From Aquihabitans sp. G128 (GTDB lineage Bacteria; Actinomycetota; Acidimicrobiia; Acidimicrobiales; Iamiaceae): a stretch of DNA of 64,000 nucleotides. Below the pieces are notes generated by a model. The model worked only from the letters and a program-made list of their open reading frames with translations. It ran no database searches and was not told the origin of the DNA. The stretch spans positions 3,348,001 to 3,412,000 of the forward strand of contig NZ_CP077604.1 of the NCBI RefSeq assembly GCF_019048865.1, written 5' to 3'. Made by a program: the position numbers and the translations under genes. Of this stretch, positions 17,379 to 26,123 are shown piece after piece. The first letter of the stretch is position 1; each line of letters opens with the position of its first letter.

Positions 17379-18092
17379 ATGAACACCACCGCCACCTCGA
17401 CCACCACCACCGTCCGCCGGGCTCGCACCGGACGCCTCGCCGTCGCCGGCCTGGCCTTCGCCGCTGCCAGCCTCATGGTCGGCTGCTCGACCTCGGGCCG
17501 CCCGAGCGACACCGCCAAGGGCCCCACCACCAAGGCCATCGCCGCCAAGACCACCGCCGGCACCGACGCCGCCGACGCCATCCTGACCACCGGGACCAAC
17601 GCTCCCGACGGGGTGGCCGAGGAGCCGGTGGCCAAGGCGCCGGTCGTCGAGGCGCCCGCCCCGGAGGCTCCGGCCCCGACTCCGGCTCCGGCCCCGACGC
17701 CGGCTCCGAGCCCGGCGCCCGCCCCCACGCCCGCCCCGGCACCGGCTCCCCACGCCCCGGCGCCCCACGCCCCGAAGCCGGTGATCTACAGCTTCGACAC
17801 GCCGGAGAACATCGACTGCCACAACGGCGACTTCCAGATGTTCAGCGCCAGCTGGACCACCCAGAACGCCACCAAGACCACCATCTCCATCGACGGCCCT
17901 GGGCTGTACAAGACCTACGGCCCGAACGACTCCGACTCGCTGCCGTTCAACTGCTCGACGCCGCACACCTTCCTGCTCACCGCCTACGGGCCCGGTGGCA
18001 AGGTCTCGAAGTCGATCACCCTGCAGCCCCGCAACGTGCAGCAGCCGCCCACCGACGACACCGACGCCGACCCTGCCCAGGGCGACCTCTGA
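17379..18092 (+). CDS. Secreted lipoprotein with Pro/Ala linker (paralogue A)
   Basis: The 237-residue precursor has an Arg-containing N-region, a hydrophobic helix LAVAGLAFAAASLMVG and a lipobox ending V-G-C at about residue 36, so it should be lipid-anchored outside the membrane. A spacer very rich in Pro and Ala (about residues 88-132) leads to a globular domain of about 100 residues: KPVIYSFDTPENIDCHNGDF, FSASWTTQNATKTTISIDGP and FLLTAYGPGGKVSKSITLQP. This is a single Ig/fibronectin-like beta sandwich with two Cys (in IDCH and FNCS) that could form a disulfide. The domain is nearly identical in the next gene. No known enzymatic motif. Confidence 0.8.
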   Translation: MNTTATSTTTTVRRARTGRLAVAGLAFAAASLMVGCSTSGRPSDTAKGPTTKAIAAKTTAGTDAADAILTTGTNAPDGVAEEPVAKAPVVEAPAPEAPAPTPAPAPTPAPSPAPAPTPAPAPAPHAPAPHAPKPVIYSFDTPENIDCHNGDFQMFSASWTTQNATKTTISIDGPGLYKTYGPNDSDSLPFNCSTPHTFLLTAYGPGGKVSKSITLQPRNVQQPPTDDTDADPAQGDL

Positions 18093-18128
18093 AGCCGCGG
18101 CCGGCACCGCCGGCCCCCGATCGAGCAC

Positions 18129-18167
18129 GGCCCAGGCCCTCCCCGACCCCGGAGGAGCGCCTGGGCC
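18129..18167 (+). terminator. Long-stem hairpin after lipoprotein A
   Basis: GGCCCAGGC (18129-18137) pairs perfectly with GCCTGGGCC (18159-18167). The 21-base loop itself contains CTCC and GGAG. It is placed 37 bases after the stop, as a terminator would be. Confidence 0.5.
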
Positions 18168-18301
18168 GCCTCGCGCGGAGCTGGAGGTCCGTGCCAACTG
18201 TGTGACGCACGTCACCTGAAGGGTTCGCTAAGGGGTCCGTGCTTCGGTGGTCAGGACTCCCATCGCCGGGGCACCCCGGTCCACCCCAAGGAGCAGATCC
18301 C

Positions 18302-19000
18302 ATGCAGACCGACCCCACCACCGCCACCACCTCCACCTCCCGCCCGATCGCCCGAGGCCGCTGGGCCCGTCGGGCCACCGTCGCCGGCATCGCCCTCGCT
18401 GCCGCCAGCCTCCTCGTGGGCTGCTCGGGCTCGGGCTCCAAGGACGACAAGGCTGCCGACGCCACCACGTCGACCGCCACGGCCGACAGCTCCACCACCG
18501 TGGCCGACGGCTCGACCACCGTGGCGCCCGACACCGGCGACCAGGGCTCGAACGGCAGCAACGGCAGCACCGGCTCGAACGCCGGGACCGACAGCGGTTC
18601 CAACGGCTCGAACACCGGGTCGAACGGGTCGAACAGCGGCAGCACGAACAACGGTCCCAAGCCGGTGATCTACAGCTTCGACACGCCGGAGAACATCGAC
18701 TGCCACAACGGCAACCTGCAGGACTTCAGCGCCAGCTGGACCACGCAGAACGCCACCAAGACCACCATCTCCATCGACGGCCCCGGCGTCTACAAGACCT
18801 ACGGCCCGAACGACTCCGACTCGCTGCCGTTCAACTGCTCCAGCTCGCACACCTTCCTGCTCACCGCCTACGGCCCGGGCGGGACCACCACCAAGAGCAT
18901 CACCCTGCAGCCCCGCAACGTGCAGCAGCCGTCCACCGACGACACCGACGAGGACCCGGCCGACAGCGCCACGACCACCTCCACCACCGTGGCCCCCTGA
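18302..19000 (+). CDS. Secreted lipoprotein with Ser/Gly/Asn linker (paralogue B)
   Basis: The 232-residue precursor has a signal helix ATVAGIALAAASLLVG with a lipobox cysteine (V-G-C, about residue 41). The linker is Thr/Ser-rich, then an imperfect repeat of GSN/GSNGSN (about residues 82-118). The C-terminal domain KPVIYSFDTPENIDCHNGNL to ITLQPRNVQQP is almost the same as in paralogue A, so the pair arose by tandem duplication and diverged only in the linker and signal region. GGAGCAG precedes ATG 18302. Surface display of a small binding domain is the likely role; the ligand is unknown. Confidence 0.8.
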   Translation: MQTDPTTATTSTSRPIARGRWARRATVAGIALAAASLLVGCSGSGSKDDKAADATTSTATADSSTTVADGSTTVAPDTGDQGSNGSNGSTGSNAGTDSGSNGSNTGSNGSNSGSTNNGPKPVIYSFDTPENIDCHNGNLQDFSASWTTQNATKTTISIDGPGVYKTYGPNDSDSLPFNCSSSHTFLLTAYGPGGTTTKSITLQPRNVQQPSTDDTDEDPADSATTTSTTVAP

Positions 19001-19019
19001 CCCCAGGCGCCACCCGATC

Positions 19020-19055
19020 GGCCCGGGCCCACCCAGCGGGAGGGTGGCCCGGGCC
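19020..19055 (+). terminator. Hairpin terminator after lipoprotein B
   Basis: GGCCCGGGCC-C-ACCC pairs with GGGTGGCCCGGGCC around a 7-base loop; a single C is bulged. It starts 20 bases after the stop codon. Confidence 0.65.
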
Positions 19056-19117
19056 TCGTCGCGCCCGGCCCCGGGCCGCGGCCGCGACCGACGGGATCGC
19101 GGTGCCAGACTCGGCCC

Positions 19118-19837
19118 GTGATCGAACGCGAGCTGACCGTGACCACCCCCGAGGGCGAGCTCCCCACCTTCGTCTTCCACCCCGAGCACGGCGGTCCGCA
19201 CCCCGTCGTCCTGTACCTGATGGACGCGCCCGGGATCCGGCCGGCCCTGCGGGACATGGCCTCCCGCCTGGCCACCGCCGGCTACTACGTGGTGCTCCCG
19301 TACCTGTACTACCGGGGCGGCCCCTACCGGGAGTTCGGCCAGAGCGACGAGGACATGCACGCTCGCCAGGACCTGATGGGCAGCATCACGCCCACCAACA
19401 TCGTCAGCGACGCCGAGGCGCTGCTCGCCGCGGTGGCCGACGACTCCGCCGCCAGCGACGGCCCGGCCGGCGCCGTCGGGTTCTGCATGAGCGGCGGCCT
19501 CGCCATCTCGGTGGCCCGGGCCTTCCCGGAGCGGGTCAAGGCGGCGGCGTCCATCCACGGCGCCTGGCTGGTGCGCGACACCGACGACTCGCCCCACCTG
19601 CACCTGGACCGCTTGCAGGCCGAGGTCCACCTGGCGTGGTGCGACCCCGACCCCACGGCGCCGCCGGAGGACCGCGAGGTGTTCGTGGCGGCGGCCGATG
19701 CCGCCGGGCTGACGTACTCGCTCGACGTCGAGACGGCGGCCCAGCACGGCTTCGCGCCGGCCGGTCCCCGCCACGACCACGATGCCGCCGAGCGCTCGTG
19801 GGAGCGCGTGCACGCCCTGCTCCGCCGCACGCTCTGA
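19118..19837 (+). CDS. Dienelactone hydrolase family protein
   Basis: The 239-residue alpha/beta hydrolase starts at GTG 19118 (IERELTVTTPEGELPTFVF). The nucleophile elbow is GAVGFCMSGG (about residues 123-132) with Cys as nucleophile, as in dienelactone hydrolases. The acid/His pair would be in HLAWCDPD and AAQHGFAP, both in family positions. DLH proteins open dienelactones in aromatic degradation, but many homologues act on other esters. No aromatic pathway genes lie nearby. It is a lone gene. Confidence 0.85.
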   Translation: MIERELTVTTPEGELPTFVFHPEHGGPHPVVLYLMDAPGIRPALRDMASRLATAGYYVVLPYLYYRGGPYREFGQSDEDMHARQDLMGSITPTNIVSDAEALLAAVADDSAASDGPAGAVGFCMSGGLAISVARAFPERVKAAASIHGAWLVRDTDDSPHLHLDRLQAEVHLAWCDPDPTAPPEDREVFVAAADAAGLTYSLDVETAAQHGFAPAGPRHDHDAAERSWERVHALLRRTL

Positions 19838-19917
19838 CGTCGCCCGCCCCGGCAGGGCCGGGGTACCCTCACGCCGAACTCCGGTGCGGGAAGCCCAACA
19901 GAAGGACGGTCAGCGGG

Positions 19918-21532
19918 ATGACCTCAGTGATCAAGCACGGCCTGCGCGGGCGCGGGCTCGTTCGGCAGCTACCACCCCGAGGGGTGGAGCCCGAAGCTCC
20001 GCGTGGTGCTGGCGGGGCCGTCGCCGGCCGGCGCCGAGCTGGTGTGGACCGTGGCCAGGCCCGACGGCAGCGCCTGGTTCGAGCACCGGGTCGACGCCCC
20101 GGAGCTCGACGACGGCACCGCCACCACGATCGACCTCCAGCGCTGGGAGGACGGCACCGACATCGACGATGCCGGCACGGTGGCGTTCACCTTGCGGCTG
20201 GTCTCGGAGCTCGACGGCATCGACGAGCTGCTGCACGACGGTTCGCTCACCGTGGTGGCCCTCGAGGGCGAGCACCGCTACGCGGTCGACCACGACTGGC
20301 TGCTGCCGGTGGGCCTGGTGGGCCTCGACACCGTCGACGAGCACGACGGCCCCAAGCTGCGGGTGACCGCGTTCCTCAAGGGCGAGTTCGACAGCTACCA
20401 GGTGGAGGCCTACGCCTTCCGCGACGGGACCCGCTTCGCCCAGGCCTCCTCGGTCGACAGCCGGCACACGTTCAGCGCCAACGACGGCACGGTGGTGGGC
20501 CAGGAGCTGGTGGCGGAGTTCGACGACGTCCGGGGCTGGAACAACCTGACCGACCAGGGCTGGGGCGCGGGCTGGCACCTGCTCGACGCGGCCGACGGGA
20601 GCTACGAGGTGAAGTTCACCCGCGACAAGAAGGTCGCTCGCGTGGTGCCGTTCGAGGTGGCCGACGGGCGGATCGTGCCCCCCGGGGCCATCGAGGTCGA
20701 CCCGTGGGTCGGCCCGACGCTCATCGTCGACGCCGTGGTGCAGGGCGACCTCGACGGCGCCACCGACGGCGAGGGGGCGGCGTTCTACGGCGACCTGGCC
20801 AACGCCGCGGCGTGGGTCGACATCGATGCTGTCTACGCGCAGCGCACGGCGACCACCGGTGGCGGTGAGGACGCCGGCGCCGCCGGTGGCCAGCTCGACG
20901 ACGAGGCGACCGAGGCGCTGCAGCGCTTCTTCGATCGGGCCGAGCGGCTGGTCAACACCTGGGCCGCCGACCTCGAGGGCGGCTCGCCGCCGTGGGAGCT
21001 GGGCGACGTGCTGCAGGCCGAGGCGCTCGAGCGCGAGCTGCCCGACTACCAGGTGCTGCGCGACGCCGTCCGCTCGGTTCCCGACGACCACCCCTTGGAG
21101 CTCAACGGGGAGGCCACCACCATCGGTGCCCTGGACGCCCGGGTGGTGCGGATGGGCGAGCTGGCCATCGCTCGCATCGGCGGTTCGGCCCAGGAGGCCG
21201 AGGATGCCCTCGCTCCGTACAGGGAGCTGCTGGCGAACGACAAGCTGGCCGTCTTCGAGGACCACCCGGCGCCCGACTTCCTCTACTACACGACCGACCG
21301 GCGGGTCATCGAGAGCCCCGAGGAGCTCTACGAGGCCGACGAGTGGTACTTCGAAGGCACCACCGAGACCCGCGGCACCGGCACCGTCGACGGCACCTCG
21401 GTCGACGTCGTGGTCGAGGGCTGGCGCGTCCTCGGCTGGGTCTTCGACGCCGACGGCAACACCGTCGACGAGTTCGAGACCCAGGGCCAGGGCACCTCCG
21501 CCCCCAAGTCCGCCTTCCAGCCCCGCTCGTAG
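19918..21532 (+). CDS. Large hypothetical protein, probable frame break near 19948
   Basis: Starting at ATG 19918 (MTSVIKHGLRG) and continuing in the next frame from GSFGSYHPEGWSPKLRVVL to the stop at 21530-21532, the gene would encode about 537 residues. The join needs one surplus G removed from GGG at 19948-19950. The protein is acidic, has no signal peptide or membrane span, and alternates beta-rich parts (ELVWTVARPDGSAWFEHRV) with a helical middle (FFDRAERLVNTWAADLE). A repeated theme of G-W and D-G turns appears. I recognise no family. If translation starts later, in-frame GTG codons from about 20000 are the alternatives. Confidence 0.6.
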
Positions 21533-21572
21533 GCACCGCTCGTTCCCGGCGGCCGGACGGTCCGGCCCGGCG

Positions 21573-23525
21573 TCACAGCTCGAGGCGCTGGCCGATCTCG
21601 ACCACCCGGTCATCCGGCAGGTGGTAGTGGGCGGCGACGTCGGACGCGTTGCGGGCCAGGACTGCGAACAGGTGCTCGCGCCAGCGGGCCATGCCCGGGC
21701 GGTCGGTCGAGCGGATGGTCTCGCGGCCGAGGAAGTAGTCGGTCCGGGCCGGCTCGATGCGCAGGTGGGACTCGAGGTCGGTGGCCACCTGGACCTCCTC
21801 CATGAAGCCGTAGCGCAGCGTCACCTGGCGCACGCCGCCGCCCACGTCGGTGACCGACTCGCGCTGCGAAGCCGGGACCATGGGGGAGCTGGCCGTCTCC
21901 ACCGCCACCACGTAGACGTCGCGGTGCAGCGCCCCGCTGGAGCGCACGTGGGCGAGCAGCGCCGGTGGGGTGGAGCCGGGGTCGGAGTACAGGAACACCG
22001 CGGTGCCGTCGACCCGCACCACCGACTTCGACCGGCCCCGGGCCAGGCCGGCCACGAAGGTCTCGAGCGGGGTGCCGGAGCGGAGGCGCTCGTGCACCAG
22101 CCGGCGGCCCGTCTTCCAGGTCGTGAGCACGGTGAGCACCACCACCCCGACCACCAGCGGGAACCAGCCGCCGTCGGGGATCTTGAAGAGGTTGGCGGCC
22201 AGGAAGGCGCCCTCGACCACCAGGATCAGGCCGGCGGCGGTCCAGACCAGCACCCGGTTCCAGCCGAAGTGCCGCTCGGCGTAGACGGCGAAGAGGATGG
22301 TGGTGATGAACATGGTCCCGGTGACCGACAGGCCGAAGGCGGCGGCCAGCCGGGCCGACGAGCCGAACCCGACGATCAGGCCGATGCACGCCACCATCAA
22401 CAGCCAGTTGATGCCGGGCACGTAGATCTGGCCCTGGGCCTTCGACGACGTGTTGACGATGCGCACGCGCGGCGCGTACCCGAGCTGCACCGCCTGCACG
22501 GTGATCGAGAACACGCCGGAGATGAGCGCCTGCGAGGCGATGACCGTGGCGAGGGTGGCCAGCACCACCAACGGGATGCGCAAGCCCTCCGGAGCGAGCA
22601 GGAAGAACGGGCTCTCGATGGCGTGCGGGTCCCGGAGCAGGAGGGCGCCGATGCCGAGGTACACGAGCACGAGCGACGGCAGGACCATCGAGAACCAGCT
22701 CACCTTGATGGGGCGGCGCCCGAAGTGGCCCATGTCGGCGTACAGCGCCTCGCCGCCGGTGACCACCAGGAACAGCGAGCCCATGGAGAGGAAGCCCTTG
22801 GTGGTGTTGGTGGTGAAGTAGCGCACCCCGTGGACGGGGTTGAAGGCCTGGAGGATCTCCGGGTTGCGCAGCATGCTGGCCGTCCCGAGCACGGCCATGG
22901 TGCCGAACCACAGCACCATCACCGGGCCGAACACCTTGCCCACGAGGCCGGTGCCGAAGCGCTGGATGGCGAAGAGCCCCACGATGATGGCGATGGCCGC
23001 CGGCAGGACCCACGACTCCAGGTCGGGCTGCACCACCTTCACGCCCTCGACGGCGCTGAGCACGCTGATGGCGGGCGTGATCATGCCGTCGCCGAAGAGC
23101 AGCGCGGTGCCGAACAGGCCGAGCAGCACGAGGGCCCCGGTTCGGGCGACCGGGGCGCGGCGGTCGGTGGAGCCGGCGGGGGAGACCAGGGCGGTCAGGG
23201 CGAGGATGCCGCCCTCGCCGTGGTTGTCGGCCCGCATGACGAGCAGCACGTACTTCACGGCGATGATGACCACGAGGGTCCAGAGGGCGATGGAGATGGC
23301 ACCGAGGACGTTGACCTCGTCGACGGCCAGCCGGTGGTGGTGGCTCTCGAAGGTCTCGCGGATGGCATAGAGCGGGCTGGTGCCCAGGTCGCCGAACACC
23401 ACCCCCAGCGCACCGACGGCCAGCGCCACGATGCTCCCCTGGGAGGCGTGCCCGTGGCCGCCGTGGTCGGCCCCGTGGCCGGCGAGGGCCGTGGGCGGGT
23501 CGATGGCGTCGCTCACGTCGCTCAC
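21573..23525 (-). CDS. kup: Kup-type potassium uptake permease
   Basis: The 650-residue protein is a KUP/HAK/KT low-affinity K+ transporter. It has a cytosolic N-terminus with a His-rich stretch and then the family opening ALGVVFGDLGTSPLYAIRET (about residues 38-57). About twelve transmembrane segments follow, with ADNHGEGGILALTAL, GDGMITPAISVLSAVEG and GGEALYADMGHFG as conserved loops. The C-terminal soluble domain of roughly 170 residues contains TAVFLYSDPGSTPPALLAHV and TDYFLGRETI. Full length. The start is GTG 23525. It ends 40 bases from the convergent hypothetical gene. No regulatory RNA seen. Confidence 0.95.
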   Translation of the reverse strand: MSDVSDAIDPPTALAGHGADHGGHGHASQGSIVALAVGALGVVFGDLGTSPLYAIRETFESHHHRLAVDEVNVLGAISIALWTLVVIIAVKYVLLVMRADNHGEGGILALTALVSPAGSTDRRAPVARTGALVLLGLFGTALLFGDGMITPAISVLSAVEGVKVVQPDLESWVLPAAIAIIVGLFAIQRFGTGLVGKVFGPVMVLWFGTMAVLGTASMLRNPEILQAFNPVHGVRYFTTNTTKGFLSMGSLFLVVTGGEALYADMGHFGRRPIKVSWFSMVLPSLVLVYLGIGALLLRDPHAIESPFFLLAPEGLRIPLVVLATLATVIASQALISGVFSITVQAVQLGYAPRVRIVNTSSKAQGQIYVPGINWLLMVACIGLIVGFGSSARLAAAFGLSVTGTMFITTILFAVYAERHFGWNRVLVWTAAGLILVVEGAFLAANLFKIPDGGWFPLVVGVVVLTVLTTWKTGRRLVHERLRSGTPLETFVAGLARGRSKSVVRVDGTAVFLYSDPGSTPPALLAHVRSSGALHRDVYVVAVETASSPMVPASQRESVTDVGGGVRQVTLRYGFMEEVQVATDLESHLRIEPARTDYFLGRETIRSTDRPGMARWREHLFAVLARNASDVAAHYHLPDDRVVEIGQRLEL

Positions 23526-23665
23526 GGCGTGGTCATCCTCGGCTCGTCGTCGGAAGCGGCGCAGTCTCGCACAGCCCCTGACGCCGCCCTGTCGCGCCCG
23601 TGCCGTCCGTGGGCCCGGGCCCGCCGGTCGCTCGAACGTTCGTCAGTCGGCGCGTGCGTCCACGC

Positions 23666-25000
23666 CTACGCCGAGGCGCTGCCGTGCGCCGGACCGGCCT
23701 CCCAGGGCTCGGCGCAGACCTGGGTCAGGGCGTCGAGGGCGGCGGCCATCGTCGCGACGTCGCCGTCGAGGTAGCGGCAGCGGCGGGCCACGAGGCTGCG
23801 GTGCGTGGCGCAGACCCGCCAACCGCCGAGGCCGGCGCCGATGACGAGGTCGGCGTAGTCGGCGATGGCGACCTCGGGGACCAGGCGGCGCCCGGACGCC
23901 TGCAGGACGGCGGCGGCCCGCATCTGGTTGTCGTCGGACCAGCGCTGGATGAGCTCGGCGTGGCGACCCGCGGCGTCGGGGGTGTCGAGCACGTCCATGA
24001 GGGCCAGCTGCACGAGCGGCTCCTGCAGCTCGTCGAGGTCCATCAGCCGCTCGTTCACCCGGACCAGGACTGCCGCCACCTCGCTCGGGTCGGTCACCGT
24101 CGACTCGGTGAACGCCGTCATGGCCGCGAGGTCGGTGACCATGCCGAGCCGGCGCAGGCTCTCGGCGAACAGGTCGGCGTTGAAGTCGGCGGCGCTCGGC
24201 CAGATGTCGAACACGCCCCGGCTGGTGAGGCTCAGGTCCCGGGACAGGCGATCGACGTTGACCACGCGCCGCTCGGTGGTGACCGATGCGGGCAGCGCGC
24301 CGGCTCGGATGGCGGCATCCATTCGTTCGAGGAGGCGGCTCGCCCCCTCGGGGCGCGGCTCGGAGCCGCCAGGTCCGGATGGGGCGAGGGGCTCGTCCGC
24401 CGCGACGGCGTGGGTGGCGAAGTAGGCGGTGAGCGCTCGCGCGGTGTCGGCCACCAGGGTGGCGAAGGCCTCGTCGAACGGGCCGGGGGAGCCGCCGACC
24501 CGCGACCCCCGCTCGAGGAGGGTGCCGTCGACGAGGGCGGTCACCATGGCGGCGAGGGCGGTCCACGGCACGTCGGCCGCCGGTCGACCTCCCCGCAGCC
24601 GCTCGGCGAGCCAGCCGATCCCGCGGGCCTCCCACGCCGCGAGGCCGGCGTGGGTCGGAGCGTCGATCGGTTCGGCCGCGACGACGGCTCGCGAGGTGGC
24701 GCCGTCGGCTGCGTCGGGGTGCTGGAGGGCCCGGCGCAGGGCGGCGAAGACGTCGGGATCGTCGTCGGCCCGGACCCGGGCCTGCCACCCCCGATCGCTC
24801 GTCGCCCGGTGGAGCGCCAGGTCCTCCGCCAGCGCGGAGGTGGTCTCCCAGTACCGGTAGAACTGCGAGCGAGACGCGCCGATCGCCTGGGCGCTCGCCG
24901 CCACGGTCAGCCCCGGCCGGTTGGCGATGCGCCGCTCCCGGGCGAAGAGCTCGTAGGCCGCCGCGACACGATCCGCATGGGTCGCTCGATCTCCGGCCAT
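23666..25000 (-). CDS. Double TetR-type regulator (two fused TetR units)
   Basis: A 444-residue protein, about twice the usual TetR length. The first helix-turn-helix is LTVAASAQAIGASRSQFYRY (about residues 30-49) followed by WETTSALAEDLALHRA. A second related block is VNVDRLSRDLSLTSRGVFDI followed by WPSAADFNADLFAESLRR near residues 248-285. Each is followed by about 150 residues of helices, as in a TetR ligand domain. So it reads as two TetR proteins in one chain, able to bind an operator as a single molecule. The second copy lacks the usual YxHF-type ending, so its DNA contact may be weaker. Start ATG 25000. Target unknown. Confidence 0.75.
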   Translation of the reverse strand: MAGDRATHADRVAAAYELFARERRIANRPGLTVAASAQAIGASRSQFYRYWETTSALAEDLALHRATSDRGWQARVRADDDPDVFAALRRALQHPDAADGATSRAVVAAEPIDAPTHAGLAAWEARGIGWLAERLRGGRPAADVPWTALAAMVTALVDGTLLERGSRVGGSPGPFDEAFATLVADTARALTAYFATHAVAADEPLAPSGPGGSEPRPEGASRLLERMDAAIRAGALPASVTTERRVVNVDRLSRDLSLTSRGVFDIWPSAADFNADLFAESLRRLGMVTDLAAMTAFTESTVTDPSEVAAVLVRVNERLMDLDELQEPLVQLALMDVLDTPDAAGRHAELIQRWSDDNQMRAAAVLQASGRRLVPEVAIADYADLVIGAGLGGWRVCATHRSLVARRCRYLDGDVATMAAALDALTQVCAEPWEAGPAHGSASA

Positions 25001-25069
25001 GGCGTTGCGACCCCCGCTGGTCGACGAGCACTGGAAGGGCTGACGCTAGACCCGCGCCCCCCCATACGC

Positions 25070-25118
25070 GAAGTTGTTGCACTTCTGCACGCACGGCGTG
25101 CAGAAGTGCAACGACTTC
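25070..25118. terminator. Long near-perfect inverted repeat
   Basis: Arms of 23 bases (25070-25092 and 25096-25118) are complementary with one mismatch and a 3-base loop (ACG). Their core is TTGCACTTCTGCACGC and its complement. It lies 29 bases past the stop of the minus-strand DUF6069 gene and just before the TetR gene. It fits a strong terminator but has more symmetry than needed and A/T-rich arms unlike the surroundings. Confidence 0.55.
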
Positions 25119-25146
25119 CCGCTCGGCGGGCGAGCAGCTCGGTGGG

Positions 25147-25611
25147 TCAGTGGCGGGCGGCGAGGCTGCGGGCCACGACGGGGATGACGATGGCGGCGCC
25201 CAGGACGTGGGTGCCGTAGAGCACGACGTGGGTGGCGAGGCTGGCGTGGCCGGTGGTGGCCGGCCCGGCGAACGACACGGCGGTCAGCACGACGGTGGTG
25301 ATGGTCCAGGTGCGGCTCGGGTTCTTGGCCCACCGCACGATGGCGGCGGCGATCAGCAGGCCGATGACGGTGAACATCAGCGTGCCGCTGAAGAAGCCGG
25401 CGGTGGGGATGACCTTGCCGGCGGCGTCGTTGCGGGGGCCGGCGACCATCGGGATGTCGACGGCCTTGGCGCCGGCCACGAGGGCGGTGGTGGCGCAGGC
25501 GGCCACCAGGCCGGAGAGGCCGAGCACCAGCCAGAACGGCCGGGCCGTTGCCTCGGTGGTCGAGCTCGTCGCATCGGTGGTGGTCGAGGTGGAGGGGAAG
25601 GTGGTGGTCAT
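25147..25611 (-). CDS. DUF6069 family membrane protein
   Basis: The 154-residue protein has four hydrophobic spans (LVLGLSGLVAACATTALVAG, LMFTVIGLLIAAAIVRWA, TITTVVLTAVSFAG and VVLYGTHVLGAAIVIPVV) with the short Arg-ended cytosolic turns of DUF6069. The family is actinobacterial and uncharacterised. A Ser/Thr-rich N-terminal 22 residues precede the first span. ATG 25611 is preferred over the frame's first ATG (25686) because AAGGAG lies 6 bases before it. The hairpin at 25070 follows its stop. Confidence 0.8.
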   Translation of the reverse strand: MTTTFPSTSTTTDATSSTTEATARPFWLVLGLSGLVAACATTALVAGAKAVDIPMVAGPRNDAAGKVIPTAGFFSGTLMFTVIGLLIAAAIVRWAKNPSRTWTITTVVLTAVSFAGPATTGHASLATHVVLYGTHVLGAAIVIPVVARSLAARH

Positions 25612-25745
25612 CGCAGGCTCCTTGCCGGTTCGCAGCGGCCGATCCGCTTGCTGCCCCAACTGACGCCGGCCCGCCCCCGAACTCATCGCGCCCGCTTCGT
25701 CCTTTTCGCTCGGCCGTCCGTCGGGGCCTCGTAGCGTTAGCGGCC

Positions 25746-26072
25746 ATGGCGTACGACGAGGTGCTCGCGGAGCGCATCCGGGACCTGCTGGCGGCGGAGG
25801 CCGAGGTCACCGAGAAGCGCATGTTCGGCGGCCTGGCCTTCCTGCTCGAGGGCCACATGGCGTTGGCGGTGAGCGGCCAGGGCGGGCTCATGGTCCGGGT
25901 GGAGCCCGACGACACCGAGCGCCTCCTCGCCACCACCAAGGCCGAGCCCATGGTCATGCGCGGCCGCGACGTGAAGGGCTGGGTGCGGGTGGCGCCCGAG
26001 CACGTGAAGACCAAGCGCCAGCTGGTGCCGTGGGTGGAGCGCGGCCTCGCCCGGGCCCGCAGCACCGACTGA
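25746..26072 (+). CDS. TfoX N-terminal domain protein
   Basis: The 108-residue protein consists only of a TfoX-N domain. It reads MAYDEVLAERIRDLLA, VTEKRMFGGLAFLLEGHMAL (the signature R-M-F-G-G-L-A-F) and ends KGWVRVAPEHVKTKRQLVPW. In Proteobacteria this domain belongs to a competence regulator; stand-alone actinobacterial versions have no known role. Divergent from DUF6069 with 134 bases between. Confidence 0.88.
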   Translation: MAYDEVLAERIRDLLAAEAEVTEKRMFGGLAFLLEGHMALAVSGQGGLMVRVEPDDTERLLATTKAEPMVMRGRDVKGWVRVAPEHVKTKRQLVPWVERGLARARSTD

Positions 26073-26123
26073 GCCGGCCTTCGAGCCGGCCGGTCGAAGC
26101 CGACCGGCCCCGTCGCTCACCGG

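Noticed and set aside
17640-17770. Possible CRISPR or minisatellite
   Set aside because: The repetitive DNA only encodes the Pro/Ala linker of the lipoprotein; no spacers of constant length.
18251-19813. 520-residue minus-strand frame
   Set aside because: It covers a lipoprotein and a hydrolase that both have clear motifs on the plus strand.
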